Shown: in pieces, positions 16,301 to 25,082 of the stretch
Layout of the letters: each line of letters begins with the position of its first letter
How positions within the stretch are numbered: the stretch's first letter is position 1
Origin: JABDMH01 sp965222645
Lineage (GTDB): Bacteria > Bacteroidota > Bacteroidia > Chitinophagales > Saprospiraceae
Length of the DNA: 64,000 bases
Assembly (NCBI GenBank): GCA_965222645.1
Contig: OZ244968.1
Span: 4,092,001 to 4,156,000, forward strand
Reading direction: 5' to 3'
Made by a program: the position numbers and the translations under genes
Notes under the pieces: model-generated
Databases searched by the model: none
Seen by the model: only the letters and a program-made list of their open reading frames with translations
What the model was told of the DNA's origin: nothing

Positions 16301-18505
16301 TACTTGCGTAAGGAGATGTTTGATGTACCGGGCGATATGGAGGTATACAGTTGTGGCATTGAGTATGATGAGGATGGCAGTGGCAATGTAAGCGGAGCTG
16401 CAGATCCATCAGTGACCGGCTATCCGGAGTACAAGTTTGACGATGATTGCAGGATAGTAGGGATTGCGCATGAGGATCAGGTGTTCAAGATTGTAGGCGG
16501 CGACGCAGCGTGCTACAAGATCATCAGGACGTGGTACTTTGCAGACTGGTGTACCCAAGGTGGAGAAGGCATAGGTCGATGGTGGAGAAACGGGTACAAT
16601 GACAAGTGTGTACAGAAGTTGATTGTAATAGATACGATGCCCCCGAGTTGTACGATAACAGGCCCGGTAGAAGATGGCGGAGTGATCAGTGCAGCGGGTT
16701 GTGAGTATGACTATACAGTGAGTGTAGATGTGACGGATGCATGTGGAGTAATAGGATACTACTGGGAGTTGAAGGATGTGAGCAAGGATCCCCACGAAGT
16801 GGTAGAGACAGGTCAGGGCGAGTTGAATAGTGAGACAGAAGACAACTTTAGTCTGACGGTAGAGGGCTTAGGAGATGGCGACTACAAGTTGAAAGTAAGA
16901 GGAGTGGATGAATGTCAGAATGAGAGCTACTGTGAGCACAACTTCACCTTAGAGACAGGCAAGAAGCCAACGCCAGTATGTATCACGAGTTTGACGGTAG
17001 AGTTAACACCGTGGGATTTGGATAGTGATGGAGATGCAGATACGGCAGCGGCAGAAGTATGGGCCTACGAGTTTGACCGCAGCAGCCAGGCACCATGTGG
17101 AGCGGAAGATGAGGATCTGGACTTCCGGATAGAGTTTTTGGGAGACGATGGCGACTCATTGGATCTGGATGAAGATCTGGATGTGTTGAATGTAGGGTGT
17201 GAGCATGCGGGCACTCAGATGGTACGTTTGTGGGTAATCAGTCCGACGGGCAGCTATGACTATTGCGATGTACTGTTGATAGTACAGACGAACATGGGAG
17301 GCTGTGGAGATGTGTCTCGAGTGAGAGGCGTGGTGACAACGGAGCTGGAAGATAATGTAGAGCAGGTAGAGGTAGTAGCGACATTGGAGAGTGGCCAGGT
17401 TCTAAACGGAGTAACGGATATAGATGGCGCGTACTTATTGTCGACCACAGTGTTGGGCGATAAGGTAACGGTAACGCCGAAGAAGGACATAGGGTATGAC
17501 AATGGAGTGAGTACCTTAGACTTAGTGAAGATACAGAAGCACATATTGGGTAAATCACAGTTGGAGAATGAGATGCGCGAGATGGCAGCGGATGTAAATG
17601 TAGATGGCAAGATCAGTGCGTTAGACTTGTTGGAGATCAGGAAATTGATATTGGGCAAGATCGATCGTTTTGAGAAAGTGGGCAGCTGGAGATTTATGAA
17701 TAAGATAGATAATAAGAGCAGTTATGAGATAGAGAATTTGAGTGGTATGATGACCATAGACTGGACAGGGGTCAAGATGGCAGATGTAGATCTGAGCAAT
17801 GATCCATCGCGAAGTGCAGGTAGGAGTGGCAAATCACTTGTATTCAATGTCGACGATGTAGAGCTGATCGCGGGCAATCAGTACCGGGTAGCGTTTAAGG
17901 CAAACAACTTCAATGACATCAGTGGCTATCAGTTTACGCTGAACTACGATGCGAATAAGATGAAGGTGTTGAATGTAGAGGGCGGTGTACTGTCAGTAGA
18001 TGCGGACAATTTTGGATTGGATCGGATGGAAGAAGGCTTTATTACGACGAGCTGGAATGCGGCGGAGGGAATGAGTATAGCGAGCGGAGAGGTTGTATTC
18101 AGTGTGGTAGTAGAGGCGACCACAGGTGCAGTATTGAGTGATGCGTTGGCGATAAACAGTCGTATTACGAATGCGGAAGCCTACAATAGTGCAGATCAGA
18201 TCCATGATGTAAGTGTACAGTATACGCGAGGTGGAGTAGAGCGTGGTTTTGCGTTGTATCAGAACGAGCCGAATCCGTTCAAGGAGGTGACCCAGATCGG
18301 GTTCCACTTACCGGAGTCGATGAGTGCGAGTTTGACGGTATATGACGTGACGGGTAAGGTACTGAAAGTGGTAGAGGGAGATTACAACAAGGGCTACAAC
18401 CAGATTGGGATGAAGAAGTCGGATTTGAAGGTAAGTGGTTTGTTGTATTATCAATTGGATACCGAAGCGTATACGGCGACGAAGAAGATGATAGTGGTTG
18501 AATAA
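13307..18505 (+). CDS. Giant cysteine-rich T9SS surface protein with dockerin-like and cohesin-like domains (twin 2)
   Basis: 1,732 residues with the same architecture as twin 1: signal peptide, cysteine-rich beta body, regulatory-like beta domain, dockerin-like loops (DVNVDGKISALD), cohesin-like domain, T9SS type A sorting domain. Outside one patch I count about a dozen amino-acid substitutions over the whole length (for example SNQ to SYQ, SEEP to SEAP, TDIEG to TDIDG, VEFK to VAFK). The patch near residues 679-710 differs strongly: WFYARDDGRGGNGNG becomes a longer glycine-rich stretch with YHNSGFYGIDDGRGG and an extra PEPE. It has its own leader and terminator, so the two genes can be expressed separately. 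Its role is inferred to be structural or adhesive at the surface. Confidence 0.88.
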   Translation: MKKTKVTFITSRGQCILVGLLLLFGAVGLQAQVGPNCTNINASIDEDGYATILVSEFVTNCADAEPVDYVVHNQYGGVVTSATGAACDDEISIYACNALGQTYKINVSNAYGACWTELTFKQSNGPIIPGNTYYLYCLEEEVSDVGLYLDRFYGDNDDKYEPYEVGGPDYKTGYIPCRGNQPVEFIADWVDPHECVLGDDTAKVIYREFEAFDKEGRRGSAFDTIYVWRLPELTADNIYCAEKDTVYCGEGDSPGPYMVVPQIDSTTGLPTGECDTLPFLSIKTEGGKLVCEPNTFDPKCGIAISVNKWEFEDICSPQYKVQIEIKQSCYGAAQTACTVTPPAAGPGTPNAFAPAGEGYWICDFWIIDFDTVAPLAEIKYDQLAQSSVAWYYSYQDEEHAVGDVPLHCYGSQYDDPTNSCIAPLVIVNSTTHECAGHTYIPPICVYDDWSGIKQVKARIEGVGSWVLTSDGEECDNLDEAADYFCDPDYNVKGVCYAAHQTVKLGKSEAPYRVMYEIYDNCHNIDTVYAYMLVKDRTKPVVVADKGVIVNLSSKKVWVDAETFDEGSWDNCGVNMLLARRADWYDFCIDLCDDIDTCSEGPHGDLIWTSYLEEDKHVDEVEAHYAKTIEWLSEDGVACGNILANAWRYDLMKYATLNCVEHPYEVDNQYFRHVFEQAYYDYHNSGFYGIDDGRGGKGGNGNGYEPEPEYTKFFYDERDYTCFDYWDYVNIGLAPGCEGGVHSGFGQDDLSAEIDLYEQIGGGWSDAVPFDCTDACENVTVEILVMDYWCNWAKAWTNVWVEDKTPVTVAKDVVDGSIYCSTYKLRRYEYPGQEHPVSAEWIVEQAAAGEQDAYDALDDIFGGYEKAWVDPYGKYVDADGEEIDCDIVYDDSTCECTTYQKQIRVYDEHLGYLWVDSTYTECFYDDVERDFQRGIVAVNCAENVQCSQTVWRDFDHCGQGYIYRKFKIWQHCDYGGGEGGNEYVDTLYRVQKIAVGNECYLRKEMFDVPGDMEVYSCGIEYDEDGSGNVSGAADPSVTGYPEYKFDDDCRIVGIAHEDQVFKIVGGDAACYKIIRTWYFADWCTQGGEGIGRWWRNGYNDKCVQKLIVIDTMPPSCTITGPVEDGGVISAAGCEYDYTVSVDVTDACGVIGYYWELKDVSKDPHEVVETGQGELNSETEDNFSLTVEGLGDGDYKLKVRGVDECQNESYCEHNFTLETGKKPTPVCITSLTVELTPWDLDSDGDADTAAAEVWAYEFDRSSQAPCGAEDEDLDFRIEFLGDDGDSLDLDEDLDVLNVGCEHAGTQMVRLWVISPTGSYDYCDVLLIVQTNMGGCGDVSRVRGVVTTELEDNVEQVEVVATLESGQVLNGVTDIDGAYLLSTTVLGDKVTVTPKKDIGYDNGVSTLDLVKIQKHILGKSQLENEMREMAADVNVDGKISALDLLEIRKLILGKIDRFEKVGSWRFMNKIDNKSSYEIENLSGMMTIDWTGVKMADVDLSNDPSRSAGRSGKSLVFNVDDVELIAGNQYRVAFKANNFNDISGYQFTLNYDANKMKVLNVEGGVLSVDADNFGLDRMEEGFITTSWNAAEGMSIASGEVVFSVVVEATTGAVLSDALAINSRITNAEAYNSADQIHDVSVQYTRGGVERGFALYQNEPNPFKEVTQIGFHLPESMSASLTVYDVTGKVLKVVEGDYNKGYNQIGMKKSDLKVSGLLYYQLDTEAYTATKKMIVVE

Positions 18506-18580
18506 CCATGTGAATCATAAGAACGATTGTGTAAGTCGAACCGAGTTTTAGAGGTAAATAAAAATCGGTTTTTGGGATGG

Positions 18581-18613
18581 CCTCTCTCCGCTCTGTGGAG
18601 GGGGGTCTTTCTT
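18581..18613 (+). terminator. Intrinsic terminator of twin gene 2
   Basis: Same 9-bp stem, 7-base loop and TCTTTCTT tail as after twin gene 1. The duplicated unit ends exactly with this tail. Confidence 0.7.
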
Positions 18614-18985
18614 TTACCCCCTGTTTGAGTCCTTTCATCGTTAATCAGAAAGTTGGTATGATAATTGTTTCTAATATTTTGCTTCTAAACGCAGATATAC
18701 AGAACACATGAATCTTTGGGTGTTTTTAGTACTTCCTTTTGCTGCTCGCTTGATCAGAAACTTCCTGATCAGGAAGCAGATCATTTCCTAGCCCAGAGTC
18801 ATTTACAATTTCTCGTCTATATTAAAGTAGATCGTAATCGATCTCTCATCGATTAGTGTTAAAGTTTTTATCGATTACTATTTACATAATATGTAATGGT
18901 CTAGCTCAGAAGAGAAAACATATATCAATATTTAAATTGATTATCAACGGCCATAATGCATTATATATTATTAATATTTATAATA
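18614..18985. other. Intergenic region with a 16-bp palindrome, no gene seen
   Basis: CTTCCTGATCAGGAAG (18761-18776) is a perfect 16-bp palindrome within a patch holding further TGATCAG/GATCA words (18750-18785). The rest is AT-rich. A 66-codon frame at 18856 overlaps the promoter and has low-complexity composition, so it is not called. Confidence 0.5.
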
Positions 18986-18993
18986 TATATTTG
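18986..18993 (+). promoter_or_regulatory. Putative -7 promoter element for the third giant protein gene
   Basis: TATATTTG lies in an AT-rich tract 153 bases before the ATG at 19147. The leader is not similar to that of the twins. Confidence 0.5.
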
Positions 18994-19146
18994 CTTCGAG
19001 ACTATGGCGTAATTAGGTGTTTCTGTGCCTTTACCCCCACATGGTCCTCACACTGATTGATCCATGAGATAACCCACCTTATACTGATCAGAGGCAGAAA
19101 TGTCCTGGTCCGGGAAATCTATTTTGATTAAAAAAAGTAAGGTCTC

Positions 19147-22100
19147 ATGAAAACGTGTCCAATCCACAGCACACACATCAACATTGCTGTGCTACTAACT
19201 ACTTCAATCCAGTCCTGGTGGATCATTGTCACCAGAAGGTCACTGCTCTTAATCCTCCTTGTTTTCTCACTGATGAAGATCGGATTAGGACAGGTCATAA
19301 CACCCCCTTGTGATCCCGACCTTGATTGCGTGGATAGGTTTGTCTCGTGTGATGATCCTTCGGCTAGTGTGACTGGCGACCCTGGATATGAGCCAGCGAG
19401 AAATAACATCTCCTGTACTTCGGCATTGGTGTCAACACCCTGGATAGAAAATATTGCAGATTGCAGTTCACCTTATTCACATGTGATCTATCGAATGTGG
19501 AGGATCGAGGGTACAATCACGACACTTTGTACAGATGCAACCTATGTGGAACGGGTTGATATTTCCAGCTCAGACTTTGAGTGCATCGAGGGGCAGGTGA
19601 CATTTGAATGTGGTGAACCCAACCCGTTGACCGATCTTACTTTGAGGGCACCCACCTATAATGGTTATCCCCTAACACCCGAGAACGGTGCTCTATGCGG
19701 TGTCAATGTTGTGTTTCAGGATGATCCCTGGCCAATATGTGGAAATAGTAAGACCGTGATCAGGACTTGGGACTTGCACGACGGATGCGGGAATGCTGTC
19801 ACTTGTAAAGACACGATCACCCTGGTGGACAACACTCCACCGGACCTCAACTTTGATGGCCAAGAGCTATCAATGGAGGAACACACCATCGGAGGTATTA
19901 CAAAAGAGTACCCCACAGATACTATTTATATGGATGCTCACAATTGCCTGGGACATGGGTTAGCACCCTATGCAGAAGTGACAGATCTTTGTAGTGATCC
20001 ACAAGACCTTACGGTATCGGTCAAAACCGACATCGGGGAAATACTTGCCCATTACAATGGAGATGAAAATAAGACCCTTCCCATCTGGAATATTCCCGGA
20101 CCTATGCAGGTTTTGGTTTATCACGCACAGGATCCATGTGGAAATGAGAGAATGGATACGATTGTATTAATCGTGGTGGATCGCACTCCCGCAATTGCCG
20201 CTTGCCACAACGCCATCAACCTCTCGTTGACAAACGTCGATCAGTTTAGTTTTATGCAAGCCGAAAGCCTGGACGCTGAAAGTGAAGATAATTGTTCGAT
20301 TTATCAGATTCTTGCCAGGAGAACAGATTGGGAGACCGCTTGTGGGTACGAATCAGGTCAGTCTACGACAATCGGGGATTTTTATCAACGCTATGCAGAC
20401 TGGGTGGCAGTTGATCCGGGAATTTGCCAGTCGGTGTTTGAATATGGATTTGCTCCGGAGGTACCGTTTTGTTGTGAAGATGTTGGCAAATCAATTATGG
20501 TAGAGATCATGGTTATAGATCAATTCTGTAACGTTGATAAATGCTGGGGTTTTGTCAATGTCGAAGATAAATTGGCTCCAATTGTGGTGGAAAAACTGCC
20601 TGACCTCAGTATCTCATGCAATGCTTATGCGGAGCTCTATCAGGAAATGTTTGAAAACAGAGACACTCATCTTGTTCGTCAATCATTTGGCAGATATTCA
20701 TTTGATCTGGGCAATCCGGGAACATTTGAAATGCAGGATATCCTTTGTTCGGATTTAGATACCAGAGTACTGATGGGACCTTTTTCGAATGGCCTGGTCA
20801 GCGATAATTGTGGCAGTACTGTGGAAGAGCGATACACGTTACCATCCGGCGACTGTGAGGACAATTACATAGTCCGTGAGTTTATTACACAGCTCTCCGG
20901 TAAAACCGGGACGTATGAACATGTATTTGCGACACAAAAGATCGAGATCAGGAGATGTGCTCTTGACCTTCTCGACATAATACCCCCTACTTATGATACA
21001 ATAGTGTATGACTGTGGCGTGTCATTTGGCATTGATGGCAAGGTTACGATCAAGACCGCACCACCACAACTCCCTGATGACCTTCCTGCTTGTAGCCAGA
21101 TCGGTATTGGATGTTTTGATAAAGTACTTGATATCGTGACTGGTCAGGGTTGTAAAAAGGTCATTCGTACATGGTGTGTTGTTGATTGGTGTGAAGTCCA
21201 GTCTGTCGTCGATTGGCGGACGATTGCAAAAGATCCAGGATCTGTCACATTTACGCAGTATATCAAAATCATGGATACGGTACCCCCGGAAGTTGTACAG
21301 CAGTCGCTGGTAGCAGATGTGCAAACCGTTGATTGTACTGCTCAGGTGAGCAGCAGCGTTTCTGCCAGTGATGGATGTGGCTCTTCTGTGGATGTGCGTT
21401 GGTATCTGAAAAATAGCGAAGGTACGGTCATCGATTTTGGCCTGGGAGAATCAGCTGCCCCGGCAGCAGCAATCCAACCCGGACAATTCAGCTGGCTATG
21501 GGTTGCCACAGATGATTGTGGAAATTCAACAGAGCTCATTTCACCATTTACCATAAGTAGTGGTGCCAAACCAAGTGTAGTCGCTTATCCCTCGCTTACA
21601 GCCTCTCTTACTCCCGTCTCCACCGGACAAGATGGTGTGATTGACAACGGAATAGCCGAGATTTGGGCCACTGAATACAATAGCAGCAGTTCTCCTGCAT
21701 GCGGAGGGAATCCTGACAATCTCATCTACATCCTCACCAGGGGTACTGCCGATGAAACCTCACCGGTACCACCTAATGATGCATCTGCCCTGGCTTTTGA
21801 TTGTTCGGATTTCGTGACTAACCCAACACCGATACCATTGCAATTCTGGGTAAAGGACACCGTGGCAAATACGGCAGATTTTCTCAATGTATTCTTACTG
21901 CTCTATGACAATAACAATGTCTGCGGCACCCCTTCTCCTCAGGAAATTTCCAGCACAATATCGGGCCAAATCACAACGGAAAAACACGTACAGATTCCAA
22001 ACGTAAATGTACAGATATCGTTTGACCAAAATGAGCTGGAAGTGGTCACAGGAAATGCTGGAATCTATCATGTAGACCTTCCTGTCTTATCTCCGACAAT

Positions 22101-23184
22101 GATCACACCAAGGAAGGATAGTGAGCATGCTAATGGTATATCGACAATTGATTTGATCAAGGTACAAAAGCACATCTTGGGTCTGGATTTTATCACCAAT
22201 CCCTTTAAGATGATTGCTGCGGATGTAAACAGGGATCAGAAGATCAATCCACTCGACCTGTTGCAAATGAGACAAGTTCTTTTGGGAAAAATTCCAAAGT
22301 TTCCGCATAGTACATCATGGCGTTTTGTAGACGCTTCGTATCAATTTAGACGCGCACATCAGGCAATGTCGGAGGACTTTCCCGAATATATCGAAATCAT
22401 GAGTAATGACCGAAGGTCTTCCTCACAAGATTTTGTCGGAATAAAGGTGGGTGATCTCAACGGAGATGTGGTGAGTGGTCTCGGCTCCGGACGTGCAGAA
22501 AATAGCCTTACGTTGTCTATCTCTGAGCAGGAATTTAGGCAGGGACAGATCTTGAAAATTCCTGTAATGCTGGATCAGCAAAGGGATCTGGAGGGCATGC
22601 AACTGGAGTGGATTTCGGATGCTACCAAATTGTTACCCTTGGGATTGGAAAGTGGTCTTCTTAGTGTGGAAAAGGAATCTTTCTTTATTCAGGAGCAATC
22701 TAGAGGTGTCATGACTATGTCTATGTCTTTGCAAGATGTTCTGGGAGTAAGGATTCCTGCTGACAGGCCATTATTTTACCTCCTGGCAAAAGCTCAATCT
22801 AAGGGTGTTCTTTCTGATGTGCTGTCGCTGGGTAGTAATCTACTCCCCGAGATTTATTCAAGTTCTGATTTAGTGCCATTATCTGTTTCGCTGAGATTTG
22901 ATCGGCGAATCACAAAGGAATCTTTGCCTGTACTGACCCTTGAGAATCGCCCAAATCCCTTTAAGACCAGTACCGAATTAGTATTCAATATGACGGAGGA
23001 GGGAGATGCTACATTATCAGTGATTGATCCCACTGGTAGGGTTCTGCAAGTGATTGAGAGCACGTTTTCTACAGGAAAGCAGGTGATTGAGTTGGATGGT
23101 AACAATTTGAACCCGGGGGTAATGTATGTGAGATTAGATACAAAGAAGGGAAGTGTAACAAAGAGAATAATATTATTGGAATAA
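19147..23184 (+). CDS. Cysteine-rich T9SS surface protein with dockerin-like domain, diverged relative of the twins
   Basis: 1,345 residues. The start has a long N-region before the hydrophobic core (SLLLILLVFSLMKIGLGQ, about 32-49), so a later start is possible. The body shares phrases with the twins: DNCSIYQILARRTDW matches their DNCGVNMLLARRADW, and KKVIRTWCVVDWC matches YKIIRTWYFADWC. Near residues 980-1060 are a regulatory-like beta domain and a dockerin-like pair (NGISTIDLIKVQKHILG, then DVNRDQKINPLDLLQMRQVLLGK). A cohesin-like domain follows (about 1120-1255), then a T9SS type A sorting domain (NRPNPFKTSTELVF to the end). Codon choice is more mixed than in the twins, so it is an older paralogue. 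It is probably a surface or matrix protein of unknown partner. Confidence 0.87.
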   Translation: MKTCPIHSTHINIAVLLTTSIQSWWIIVTRRSLLLILLVFSLMKIGLGQVITPPCDPDLDCVDRFVSCDDPSASVTGDPGYEPARNNISCTSALVSTPWIENIADCSSPYSHVIYRMWRIEGTITTLCTDATYVERVDISSSDFECIEGQVTFECGEPNPLTDLTLRAPTYNGYPLTPENGALCGVNVVFQDDPWPICGNSKTVIRTWDLHDGCGNAVTCKDTITLVDNTPPDLNFDGQELSMEEHTIGGITKEYPTDTIYMDAHNCLGHGLAPYAEVTDLCSDPQDLTVSVKTDIGEILAHYNGDENKTLPIWNIPGPMQVLVYHAQDPCGNERMDTIVLIVVDRTPAIAACHNAINLSLTNVDQFSFMQAESLDAESEDNCSIYQILARRTDWETACGYESGQSTTIGDFYQRYADWVAVDPGICQSVFEYGFAPEVPFCCEDVGKSIMVEIMVIDQFCNVDKCWGFVNVEDKLAPIVVEKLPDLSISCNAYAELYQEMFENRDTHLVRQSFGRYSFDLGNPGTFEMQDILCSDLDTRVLMGPFSNGLVSDNCGSTVEERYTLPSGDCEDNYIVREFITQLSGKTGTYEHVFATQKIEIRRCALDLLDIIPPTYDTIVYDCGVSFGIDGKVTIKTAPPQLPDDLPACSQIGIGCFDKVLDIVTGQGCKKVIRTWCVVDWCEVQSVVDWRTIAKDPGSVTFTQYIKIMDTVPPEVVQQSLVADVQTVDCTAQVSSSVSASDGCGSSVDVRWYLKNSEGTVIDFGLGESAAPAAAIQPGQFSWLWVATDDCGNSTELISPFTISSGAKPSVVAYPSLTASLTPVSTGQDGVIDNGIAEIWATEYNSSSSPACGGNPDNLIYILTRGTADETSPVPPNDASALAFDCSDFVTNPTPIPLQFWVKDTVANTADFLNVFLLLYDNNNVCGTPSPQEISSTISGQITTEKHVQIPNVNVQISFDQNELEVVTGNAGIYHVDLPVLSPTMITPRKDSEHANGISTIDLIKVQKHILGLDFITNPFKMIAADVNRDQKINPLDLLQMRQVLLGKIPKFPHSTSWRFVDASYQFRRAHQAMSEDFPEYIEIMSNDRRSSSQDFVGIKVGDLNGDVVSGLGSGRAENSLTLSISEQEFRQGQILKIPVMLDQQRDLEGMQLEWISDATKLLPLGLESGLLSVEKESFFIQEQSRGVMTMSMSLQDVLGVRIPADRPLFYLLAKAQSKGVLSDVLSLGSNLLPEIYSSSDLVPLSVSLRFDRRITKESLPVLTLENRPNPFKTSTELVFNMTEEGDATLSVIDPTGRVLQVIESTFSTGKQVIELDGNNLNPGVMYVRLDTKKGSVTKRIILLE

Positions 23185-23185
23185 G

Positions 23186-23206
23186 AGACCGCAGCCTCTG
23201 CGATCT
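23186..23206 (+). terminator. Short hairpin after the third giant protein gene
   Basis: AGACCGCAG and CTGCGATCT form a 9-bp stem with one mismatch around a CCT loop immediately after the stop codon. There is no T run, so it may protect mRNA ends rather than terminate. Confidence 0.4.
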
Positions 23207-23229
23207 AAGTATTATGCTTTTGGAATATA

Positions 23230-23269
23230 GATTCCTTTCAGCGATTGGAGCTGTCAGGAATCTTTTTTT
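23230..23269 (+). terminator. Intrinsic terminator before ruvX
   Basis: GATTCCT pairs with AGGAATC, with an inner CAGC/GCTG stem and a seven-base loop, followed by seven T. It ends just before the ruvX promoter. Confidence 0.8.
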
Positions 23270-23276
23270 ATTGGCT

Positions 23277-23284
23277 TATATTTG
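23277..23284 (+). promoter_or_regulatory. -7 promoter element of ruvX, implying a leaderless mRNA
   Basis: TATATTTG ends five bases before the ATG of ruvX at 23290. Bacteroidota transcripts start about 4-8 bases after this element, so the message would start at or next to the start codon. Confidence 0.5.
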
Positions 23285-23289
23285 TCTGC

Positions 23290-23709
23290 ATGGGACGAAT
23301 CCTGTCAATAGACTATGGAAGGATTAAAACGGGATTGGCTGTAACAGATCCACTCCAGATAGTAGTAGGAGGGTTGGATACAATTCTGACTTCCAAACTT
23401 ATGTCATTTCTGGAAGATTATATTCCGGCAGAGGATGTGGTAAAAGTTGTAATTGGATACCCCTATCATGCGGACGGTACACCTGCACAATTGGCACCTG
23501 AAATTGATTTGTTGTCGAAAAACATTAGAAAATCGTTTCCTCAGTTGGAGGTTGTTTTGTATGACGAATCCATGACCACCCGGAGAGCCAAAGAAATTAT
23601 CTTACAGTCGGGATATAAAAAAAAGAAAAGAAGGGACAAATTTTTAGTAGATAAGGTAAGTGCCATTTTGATTTTACAAGATTATTTAAATCATTTAACG
23701 ATAATATGA
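23290..23709 (+). CDS. ruvX: Putative Holliday junction resolvase RuvX/YqgF
   Basis: 139 residues, the usual size. The start at 23290 is chosen because the family begins with MGRILSIDYGxxxxG; an in-frame Met at 23245 would add a non-homologous hydrophobic stretch that overlaps the terminator and promoter. Visible motifs are the RNase H-fold acidic residue in SIDYG (Asp8), GYPYHADGTP in the central strand-loop, DESMTTRRA and the C-terminal DKVSAILILQDYL. YqgF proteins act in the cytoplasm on pre-16S rRNA 5' processing and possibly on branched DNA. It overlaps def by four bases (ATGA), so the two are translationally coupled. Confidence 0.92.
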   Translation: MGRILSIDYGRIKTGLAVTDPLQIVVGGLDTILTSKLMSFLEDYIPAEDVVKVVIGYPYHADGTPAQLAPEIDLLSKNIRKSFPQLEVVLYDESMTTRRAKEIILQSGYKKKKRRDKFLVDKVSAILILQDYLNHLTII

Positions 23710-24263
23710 TTTTGCCGATTTATGGATTTGGAGCAAGGATACTTCGCGAAGTGGCTGCTGATATCGACGAGACTTACCCGGATCTAGATCTATTGATTAG
23801 AAATATGTGGGAAACAATGTACAATGCGAAAGGTGTCGGCCTTGCCGCACCACAGATCGGTAAATCGATTCGACTTTTTATCATTGATACCATGCAGTTG
23901 CACGATGAGTCTGAAACCGATAATAAGGGGATCAAGAGGGTGTTTATCAATGCTCACAAAGAGGAGGAAGATGGTGATGTGTGGAAATACGAGGAGGGAT
24001 GCCTCAGCATCCCTGAAGTACGTGGAGACGTGGATAGACTATCTACGGTGAGATTGAAGTATCATACACCCGGATTTGGTGATGCAAAGACCGAAACTTT
24101 CAGCGGTATTGAGGCAAGAGTAATTTTGCACGAATATGATCATCTTGAGGGAAGACTTTTTACGGAGCTCTTAAAACCAATAAAAAAAAGGAGAATTAAG
24201 AAAAGATTGGATTTAATAAAAAAGGGTCTAATTGATTCGGAATATCCAATGCGCTTTATTTGA
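23706..24263 (+). CDS. def: Peptide deformylase
   Basis: 185 residues. Removes the formyl group from the N-terminal methionine of new proteins. All three metal-site motifs are present: GVGLAAPQ (43-50), EGCLS (97-101, metal-ligand Cys99) and HEYDH (142-146, two histidine ligands and the catalytic Glu). The C-terminal tail is lysine/arginine-rich (KPIKKRRIKKRLD). It follows ruvX with an ATGA overlap, so a two-gene operon is likely. Confidence 0.97.
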   Translation: MILPIYGFGARILREVAADIDETYPDLDLLIRNMWETMYNAKGVGLAAPQIGKSIRLFIIDTMQLHDESETDNKGIKRVFINAHKEEEDGDVWKYEEGCLSIPEVRGDVDRLSTVRLKYHTPGFGDAKTETFSGIEARVILHEYDHLEGRLFTELLKPIKKRRIKKRLDLIKKGLIDSEYPMRFI

Positions 24264-24370
24264 AAAATAAAACTACAGGAAACTTTTAATGTCAAAACTA
24301 TCTCGTTAAGTATTTATATTACAATTATTCACGAATAAATAGGTTAAAATCATTATTGACATAATAAATT

Positions 24371-25000
24371 TTATTTCCTTCCAAAATCAGCAGGTATTTC
24401 TCCCCAATTTTTTGTGTCCCATTTCAGAATTGGATTGTTGTAATTGTTCTGACTAAGCCAAAGCAGTGCCCGGTCTATTAGTGAAAATAAGCGTGCATTT
24501 TTCTTTGTTTTTTGGAGAGTAGTTTTTACTTTTTTATTTCGCACCCATGCCATCGCCGTTATTGAGTCGGTATAAATTACTTTTTTATCACACTCTTCTT
24601 CTTTGAGTATGGCAAGTGCATGCACCAGGGCGAGAAATTCCCCGATATTATTAGTGCCTTCTTCAAAAGGACCCTGATGGAATATCTCTTTTCCAGTTGC
24701 CGTATCTACACCCCGATATTCCATTTTCCCTGGATTAGTGCTGCACGCAGCATCGACAGATAAGCTAGACAACACGATATCAGGATAATCATGTAGTCGA
24801 TTTTTATTTTTTGCAGATGTGACAAGTTCCGCAGAATGATGAATTCCGCTGAAAGCAGCTTCTGCTTCTTCTTTGTTTTTAAAACTCTTGTAAGAAGCAT
24901 TGGGATAACCCTTGATCTGAAGCTTACATTCCTCCCAGGAGTCATAGACACCAGGATTTACACCGACCCAAACTACGTAGTATTTCTTTTTTTTTGCCAT
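24371..25000 (-). CDS. Ribonuclease H with N-terminal viroplasmin-like domain
   Basis: 209 residues. The N-terminal ~50 residues (YYVVWVGVNPGVYDSWEEC, then YKSFKNKEEAEAAF) form a caulimovirus viroplasmin/RNase HI N-domain that binds RNA-DNA hybrids. A type 1 RNase H domain occupies about 78-209 with all four acidic residues: Asp83 (SVDAAC), Glu121 (NNIGEF), Asp145 (IYTDS) and Asp205 (PADFGRK). It degrades RNA in RNA-DNA hybrids such as R-loops and primers. This architecture is widespread in Bacteroidota. The gene is convergent with def and divergent from dprA. Confidence 0.94.
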   Translation of the reverse strand: MAKKKKYYVVWVGVNPGVYDSWEECKLQIKGYPNASYKSFKNKEEAEAAFSGIHHSAELVTSAKNKNRLHDYPDIVLSSLSVDAACSTNPGKMEYRGVDTATGKEIFHQGPFEEGTNNIGEFLALVHALAILKEEECDKKVIYTDSITAMAWVRNKKVKTTLQKTKKNARLFSLIDRALLWLSQNNYNNPILKWDTKNWGEIPADFGRK

Positions 25001-25082
25001 GATGAATAGCTATCTTACCTGTTTGTTTATTCCTGTTCCAGGATCTTGATATTTCTCCCTCCCTGACACAATGTCTTAATGG

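Larger units (their letters stand above)
13029..18613 (+). repeat. Tandem duplication unit, copy 2
   Basis: Second copy of the unit at 7285-12846, in the same orientation and separated by 182 bases. The differences are scattered single-base changes, mostly synonymous, plus one variable patch at about 15341-15432 with a net 24-base gain. Confidence 0.95.

Noticed and set aside
7285..18613. Composite transposon or insertion sequence as the cause of the duplication
   Set aside because: No transposase, terminal inverted repeats or target-site duplications are seen at the borders.
18856..19056. 66-codon frame before the third giant gene
   Set aside because: It spans the AT-rich promoter region, has low-complexity Ile/Tyr/Asn content and no similarity to anything I recognise.
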